From Streptococcus parasanguinis (GTDB lineage Bacteria; Bacillota; Bacilli; Lactobacillales; Streptococcaceae), in assembly GCF_019929185.1 (NCBI RefSeq), contig NZ_JAHZPC010000012.1, positions 1-55,515 of the forward strand: 55,515 nucleotides of DNA, written 5' to 3'. Below are positions 50,071 through 55,515 of this stretch, piece by piece. The position numbers were made by a program, and so were the translations under genes. Positions within the stretch are counted from its first letter, which is position 1, and each line of letters opens with the position of its first letter. The notes under the pieces are model-generated. The model was not told the origin of the DNA, did no database searches, and saw only the letters and a list, made by a program, of their open reading frames with translations.

Positions 50071-51033
50071 TTATTCTTCAGATGTGTGAACCAAAGCATC
50101 GTTGTTGATTTCATCAATATTCGCAAAGAATTCCAAGTGATTATGAAAGACTTCCAATTCAACTGGAGTATCTCCCCCATATTCGCCATCTAGATTGATG
50201 CGGAATGGTTGAGCATTTTTCCCTAACATTTCGATCGACAACTTCTTGGTCTTGAGATATTCTACATTTTCATCGTGCACATGCTTGCCTCCATTAATAG
50301 CCTGAATCATCAAGGACAACATGTTAAAGAGCTTAGCAGTTTTTACGATAATCAAGGTGAAGTTTCCATCATCGAGCTTAGCATCTGGTGCGACACTTTC
50401 AAAGCCAGCAATCGAGTTGGTCAAGGCCACAAAAATCATAGACGCTGGCCCTTCAAAGACACCATTGTCGTGCTCAATCCGCACCTTACGAGCCTTGTTT
50501 CGCGGCAACATTTTAGCAGCTTCTGCCACATAGGCAAAGTAACCCAAGCGAGATTTGACACTGCTTGGGACACTGAAGGTCAATTCTGTCATGGTCCCTG
50601 CTGCAGCAATATTGATAAAATACTTACTGCCATAAGCACGACCAATGTCCATTTGAATGGTTTGATTCTTTTCGATAATGCGGGCAGCTGCCACTGGATC
50701 TCCCATCGGGATCTTCAAGGCACGCGCATAGTCATTGGTTGTGCCGGTTGGGATAAAGGCCATCTGCGGACGATTCTCCAGACCTGCAACTCCATTGACC
50801 ACTTCATTAATCGTGCCATCTCCACCAGCAGCAATGATTAAATCAAAGCCTGCTTTGGCGGCTCTTTCTGCTTCATTTTGAGCAGAAAATGGTTCTGGAG
50901 TCGTTTGATAGGCGCTTGTTTCGTAGCCTACATCTTCGAGTACATCCAAGACTTCCGCAATATTTTTCTTGATAATTTCTTGCCCAGAGGTCGGATTATA
51001 AATTAAACGGGCTTTTTTGATTCGTTCTACCAT
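50071..51033 (-). CDS. Diacylglycerol/lipid kinase (DagK/YegS type)
   Basis: 320 residues. RLIYNPTSGQE at the N-terminus and AAGGDGTINEVVNG (about 65-78) are the nucleotide-binding signatures of the DgkB/YegS family. GTTNDYARAL and the C-terminal LDGE(Y)GGD complete the fold. Phosphorylates diacylglycerol to phosphatidic acid, recycling DAG released by glycerolphosphate-polymer synthesis. This agrees with the LTA-synthase-family gene 3 kb away. Nine bases after ligA. Confidence 0.92.
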   Translation of the reverse strand: MVERIKKARLIYNPTSGQEIIKKNIAEVLDVLEDVGYETSAYQTTPEPFSAQNEAERAAKAGFDLIIAAGGDGTINEVVNGVAGLENRPQMAFIPTGTTNDYARALKIPMGDPVAAARIIEKNQTIQMDIGRAYGSKYFINIAAAGTMTELTFSVPSSVKSRLGYFAYVAEAAKMLPRNKARKVRIEHDNGVFEGPASMIFVALTNSIAGFESVAPDAKLDDGNFTLIIVKTAKLFNMLSLMIQAINGGKHVHDENVEYLKTKKLSIEMLGKNAQPFRINLDGEYGGDTPVELEVFHNHLEFFANIDEINNDALVHTSEE

Positions 51034-51042
51034 AAAGATCCT

Positions 51043-53010
<1,968 letters not shown>

Positions 53011-53062
53011 TTATCATAAAATCTTAATTTAGCCTTGAATTTACTGCATTCTTAGCATGAAA

Positions 53063-53084
53063 AAAAGGAGCCAGAGCTCCCTTT
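53063..53084 (-). terminator. Terminator after the queT-like gene
   Basis: Stem with GGAGC/GCTCC core extended by A/T pairs, then a run of seven T on the minus strand, directly behind the stop at 53087. Confidence 0.8.
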
Positions 53085-53086
53085 TC

Positions 53087-53596
53087 TTATTTTGTAAAAT
53101 CAATCCGTTTAGAAAGTTGATTGATCACAATCGCTCCAAAAATCAAGGATGCAAATTCCCCCACTCCCATGGTCAACCAGTTATAGAAGAATGGTTGGCC
53201 TTGAAGGTAATAAAGTTCCAAGGCAATCGTAAACATGGAAATGGAAAAGAAAATCGCAAACAAGAAATGGTCCAACCGAATAAGACCGTCAAACAAGAAC
53301 TTGTTTTTAAAACGACCAAATAAAATGAGTCCGAGTCCTAAGAAGACAAAGGTCGAACCTCCACCGACAAAGACATCGATCCATCCAAAACTAAATAAGT
53401 TAGCAATCATACAACCAAGAGTCACTCCAATCAAGTACTTCTTATTGTAGAAGGCTAAGAAATTCATCATCTCCGAAACACGGAATTGATAGCCATAGTA
53501 GGCCATAGCATTGAGAGGTGGGGTAATGGTCAATACGATATAAATCGCAGCAACAATGGCAATTTGTGCCATATCACGAGCAGTTAACTGTTTCAT
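53087..53596 (-). CDS. queT: QueT family transporter (queuosine precursor, ECF S-component type)
   Basis: 169 residues, five or six transmembrane helices. IAIVAAIYIVLTITPPLNAMAYYGYQFRVSEMMNFLAFYNKKY is the QueT/COG4708 signature, followed by GWIDVFVGGGSTFVFLG. It is an S-component that pairs with the shared EcfAA'T module to import a queuosine precursor. The identification is strongly supported by the preQ1-II riboswitch immediately upstream, which senses this compound class and hides the RBS. Confidence 0.92.
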   Translation of the reverse strand: MKQLTARDMAQIAIVAAIYIVLTITPPLNAMAYYGYQFRVSEMMNFLAFYNKKYLIGVTLGCMIANLFSFGWIDVFVGGGSTFVFLGLGLILFGRFKNKFLFDGLIRLDHFLFAIFFSISMFTIALELYYLQGQPFFYNWLTMGVGEFASLIFGAIVINQLSKRIDFTK

Positions 53597-53598
53597 CT

Positions 53599-53660
53599 AT
53601 TCTCCTTTAGCGGTTTTCCCGCGTTTAATATGCTTGGCGAAAGGATCTTAAGCACCAAGG
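53599..53660 (-). promoter_or_regulatory. preQ1-II riboswitch
   Basis: On the minus strand the leader begins CTTGGTGCTTAAG, pairs with CGCCAAGCATATTA, contains CGCGGGAAAACCGC (P4 hairpin) and ends CTAAAGGAGAA over the RBS. Order and sequence match the type II preQ1 aptamer known from Streptococcaceae in front of COG4708 genes. Ligand binding pairs the AAGGAG region in a pseudoknot and blocks translation. Confidence 0.92.
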
Positions 53661-53728
53661 GTCGAAGGTTTGATTTCTTCAACTTTTCAAGTATAGCATA
53701 TTTTGAGGTTTTATGGTAGACTGAATTT

Positions 53729-54172
53729 ATGAAAACACTAATTAAAAAATTTTTTGATAATGAAATTTTATCCTATCTCTTTTTTGGAGTTGCCACAACC
53801 CTTGTTTCCGTCGGAACCCGCCTCTTCATCTATCATGTGACTAGTGACGAACGATTAGCGACAGCTATTGGAAACATTGCTGGGATCCTCTTTGCCTTTG
53901 CGACCAACGATACCATTGTCTTTAAACAAGAAAGAAAGGGCTGGTTTCAGCGCTTGATCCGATTTGCGATTGCGCGCTCTGGGACCTTTATTCTAGATAT
54001 GGCCTTGACCGAGATTTTTGTCAAGCAATTCCCAGGAATTATCGGGCAATTTGTCCACAATAACAAGAGTCAGATCAATCTAATCGAAACCCTCTTTGCA
54101 CAAGTGGCCATTGTGGTCCTCAATTACGTCTTTAGTAAACTCTTTGTCTTTAAAAATAAAAACAAGGCTTGA
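53729..54172 (+). CDS. GtrA family membrane protein
   Basis: 147 residues, four transmembrane helices: YLFFGVATTLVSVGTRLFIY, ATAIGNIAGILFAFATNDTIVF, SGTFILDMALTEIFV and VAIVVLNYVFSKLFVF. GtrA-like proteins help move polyprenyl-linked sugars across the membrane for polymer glycosylation. The FATNDTIVFK motif is typical. It is divergent from queT, with a plus-strand start near 53729, and ends in a bidirectional terminator. Confidence 0.9.
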   Translation: MKTLIKKFFDNEILSYLFFGVATTLVSVGTRLFIYHVTSDERLATAIGNIAGILFAFATNDTIVFKQERKGWFQRLIRFAIARSGTFILDMALTEIFVKQFPGIIGQFVHNNKSQINLIETLFAQVAIVVLNYVFSKLFVFKNKNKA

Positions 54173-54191
54173 AACGATTGTTTCAAGCCTT
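54164..54191. terminator. Bidirectional terminator overlapping the gtrA stop
   Basis: Twelve-base-pair perfect stem AAGGCTTGAAAC/GTTTCAAGCCTT with loop GATT. It includes the GtrA stop codon (54170-54172) and also serves the minus-strand B3/B4-domain gene. Confidence 0.92.
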
Positions 54192-54197
54192 ATTACT

Positions 54198-54905
54198 TTA
54201 AACTTCTATACTTGCATGTTCTGCACTTAATTGATAGATGGTGCCTTCAACCCCAAAATAATCCTTAGCTAGATCTTTCAATTCCTGCATGGCTGTTTGT
54301 GCCCGTTTGGCCTGCTCCTCGTTGATGGCTTCAATGACTAAAATAGCGTCCTTGGTATCTTCAGTTAGCATGGTTCTTTGAGCCTCACGCCAATTCAAAC
54401 AACGGCAAACGGCGCCTTCTTGGTCGTAGTAGATGATCTCCCCTTCCAAAGCTGGCGCATCTTCGTCAGCTCCTAATGGAAAGAAAGGTTCGCCTCCCTT
54501 CGCTTGACCTAGAGAGAGGCCACCCACCAATTTATCCATATCTTCTCCCCCACAAGGAAGGGCATAGGCCATCGACACGCTATTGTAAAGATCCACCAAA
54601 GGATTAATCGGATAGAATTCACGTCCCTGGTGAACCCGTTTTAAGAGTGCCTCGATGGAAGATCGGGCTCCTTTTTTTGTTTTAAACTTGCTAAAAGCTT
54701 GGCGCCACTCTTGAACGAACTCACTCTGGGTATAGTTTTCTTCATCAATAAATTCCCATGCTCTCTTGGTACCCTTGTCCAACAATTCTTTAAAATAAGG
54801 ATCCTTGGCTTCATCTACTGTATTATCAATACCATACAAGGACATCACTGTAATTCTAGCTGTTGGAAATAAATCCCAAAATGCTTGATCGACTGTCACT
54901 TTCAT
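54198..54905 (-). CDS. B3/B4 tRNA-binding domain protein
   Basis: 235 residues. Resembles the B3/B4 domain of phenylalanyl-tRNA synthetase beta chain: PINPLVDLYNSVSMAYALPCGGEDMDKL and GEIIYYDQEGAVCRCLNWREAQRTML are its hallmarks. Free-standing relatives may edit or bind misacylated tRNA or amino acids; the activity of this one is unknown. The ATG overlaps the stop of the marR gene by 4 bases. Confidence 0.88.
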   Translation of the reverse strand: MKVTVDQAFWDLFPTARITVMSLYGIDNTVDEAKDPYFKELLDKGTKRAWEFIDEENYTQSEFVQEWRQAFSKFKTKKGARSSIEALLKRVHQGREFYPINPLVDLYNSVSMAYALPCGGEDMDKLVGGLSLGQAKGGEPFFPLGADEDAPALEGEIIYYDQEGAVCRCLNWREAQRTMLTEDTKDAILVIEAINEEQAKRAQTAMQELKDLAKDYFGVEGTIYQLSAEHASIEV

Positions 54906-55366
54906 TGCTTTACCTCACTATAATTTCTTTTTTGACCTTTTTTGACTCGCTCCCAATCCAAGGTGATATTCTCTCTAACTCGGATGAGATAATCCTCTAA
55001 CTGTGCGACTTCTTCTTTGGAAAATCCTTTTAAGGCAGTTGTCTCAGAGTAAAGATGTTCCCCTAAAATGAAGGGGTAAATCTGCTTACCTTTTTCAGTT
55101 AATTCCCATTCCTTGATTTTATGGTTTTCACCCCTTGGACGCTGCTGAATCAGTCCTCGTTCTTCTAATTTTTTTACAGACCTTGCAACGGTGGATCGAT
55201 CTACTTTCAAGACTTCAGAGAGTTCTTCCTGAATCATTCCAGGTTGCTCGGCAATTCGCACCAAGTAGAGGTATTGACCACGCGCCAGGTCCAAATCTCG
55301 AAATTCAATATTTGCTATAGAATCCAGTGCTCGCGCAATGATGCCAATCTCACGCAAAATACTCAT
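54902..55366 (-). CDS. MarR family transcriptional regulator
   Basis: 154 residues with a complete winged helix: GQYLYLVRIAEQPGMIQEELSEVLKVDRSTVARSVKKLEERGLIQQRP (about 29-77) is the DNA-binding region, flanked by dimerisation helices. It shares a transcript with the B3/B4-domain gene. A 26-base palindrome overlapping the promoter 37 bases upstream of the start is the expected autoregulatory operator. Confidence 0.92.
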   Translation of the reverse strand: MSILREIGIIARALDSIANIEFRDLDLARGQYLYLVRIAEQPGMIQEELSEVLKVDRSTVARSVKKLEERGLIQQRPRGENHKIKEWELTEKGKQIYPFILGEHLYSETTALKGFSKEEVAQLEDYLIRVRENITLDWERVKKGQKRNYSEVKQ

Positions 55367-55402
55367 CTCACTCCTCCTTTCCTATTGACAATAGCATAAC
55401 AC

Positions 55403-55428
55403 ATTTTTATTGCAAATGCAATAAAAAT
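55403..55428. promoter_or_regulatory. Palindromic operator and promoter of the marR gene
   Basis: Perfect inverted repeat with twelve-base arms ATTTTTATTGCA/TGCAATAAAAAT around AA. On the minus strand TTGCAT inside it is spaced 17 bases from TATGCT, giving a -35/-10 pair, so bound repressor would cover the -35. Confidence 0.85.
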
Positions 55429-55439
55429 AGGTAAGAAAA

Positions 55440-55515
55440 AAAGAGGCTGGGACAAAAGTCCTAGCCTCTCAATTATTTTTGAATTGTCGAGCAAGACGCA
55501 GTGGTTGAGTGGGCT
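55440..55515. repeat. Arm of an intergenic repeat at the window end
   Basis: A twelve-base-pair hairpin AGAGGCTGGGAC (55442-55453)/GTCCTAGCCTCT (55458-55469) is followed by a tail ending GCAGTGGTTGAGTGGGCT. The tail is nearly the reverse complement of window bases 1-18 (AGCCCTACTCAACTGTGC). The hairpin head is common in streptococcal intergenic DNA. Confidence 0.6.

Noticed and set aside
50275..50841. Plus-strand 188-residue open frame inside the lipid kinase gene
   Set aside because: Antisense shadow of a clearly conserved kinase, with no RBS and no recognisable protein features.

Overview
The window is chromosomal DNA of an oral-type Streptococcus, most likely the sanguinis/mitis side of the genus. 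Pointers are a compact aromatic amino-acid gene cluster, a type II preQ1 riboswitch in front of a queT-like gene, CcpA/MalR-type sites in front of an intracellular neopullulanase, a LytR-CpsA-Psr protein and a glycerol kinase carrying the Gram-positive HPr-phosphorylated histidine (His232). The species cannot be settled from sequence reading alone. No tRNA, rRNA, CRISPR array or complete insertion sequence was seen. The two window ends carry what look like the two arms of one large intergenic repeat, so this may be a contig broken at repeats.

Region 1 (0.1-9.1 kb, minus strand): glpK, an ankyrin-repeat protein, two coupled CPBP membrane proteases, a CbrC-like gene broken by an in-frame amber codon, a small membrane protein, a DUF4300 lipoprotein, and a tandemly duplicated module of a membrane-anchored Ltp-repeat protein plus a small helical protein. 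Ltp repeats are known from phage superinfection-exclusion lipoproteins.

Region 2 (9.2-18.5 kb, minus): MerR-type regulator, NUDIX hydrolase, RDD protein, a neopullulanase with operators, a probable small RNA, an orphan VbhA-like antitoxin of 58 residues, a secreted DNA/RNA nuclease, GNAT acetyltransferase, a membrane-anchored hypothetical protein, a RelBE-type toxin-antitoxin pair with its operator, a metallo-beta-lactamase-like DUF4336 protein and an alpha/beta hydrolase.

Region 3 (18.6-33.06 kb, minus, AT-rich): an accessory island abutting the 3' end of the rRNA methyltransferase gene rlmD. It holds an unrecognised overlapping two-gene system (488 + 377 aa, one with a Gly/Ala-rich membrane segment), a nucleotidyltransferase-like gene between two copies of a CPBP gene tail, a TetR-controlled ABC transporter set with repeated operators, two genes of unknown function, an AbiE-like toxin-antitoxin pair, and a decayed stretch with remnants of a RepA_N replication initiator and a CHAP-type hydrolase. 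Several diverged copies of the rlmD 3' end sit at 21.3, 23.15 and 33.0 kb. This suggests repeated integration and decay of conjugative elements at that site.

Region 4 (33.06-45.2 kb, minus) is core genome: rlmD, an LCP-family gene, and pheA, aroK, aroA, a YlbF/UPF0342 gene, tyrA, aroC, aroB, aroE, aroD and an RlmI-like methyltransferase. Together these encode most of the shikimate pathway and the entries to Phe and Tyr. Region 5 (45.4-55.4 kb): an LTA-synthase-family gene (plus), pullulanase, lipid kinase, ligA, the riboswitch-controlled queT-like gene, gtrA (plus), a B3/B4-domain protein and a MarR regulator with a long palindromic operator.
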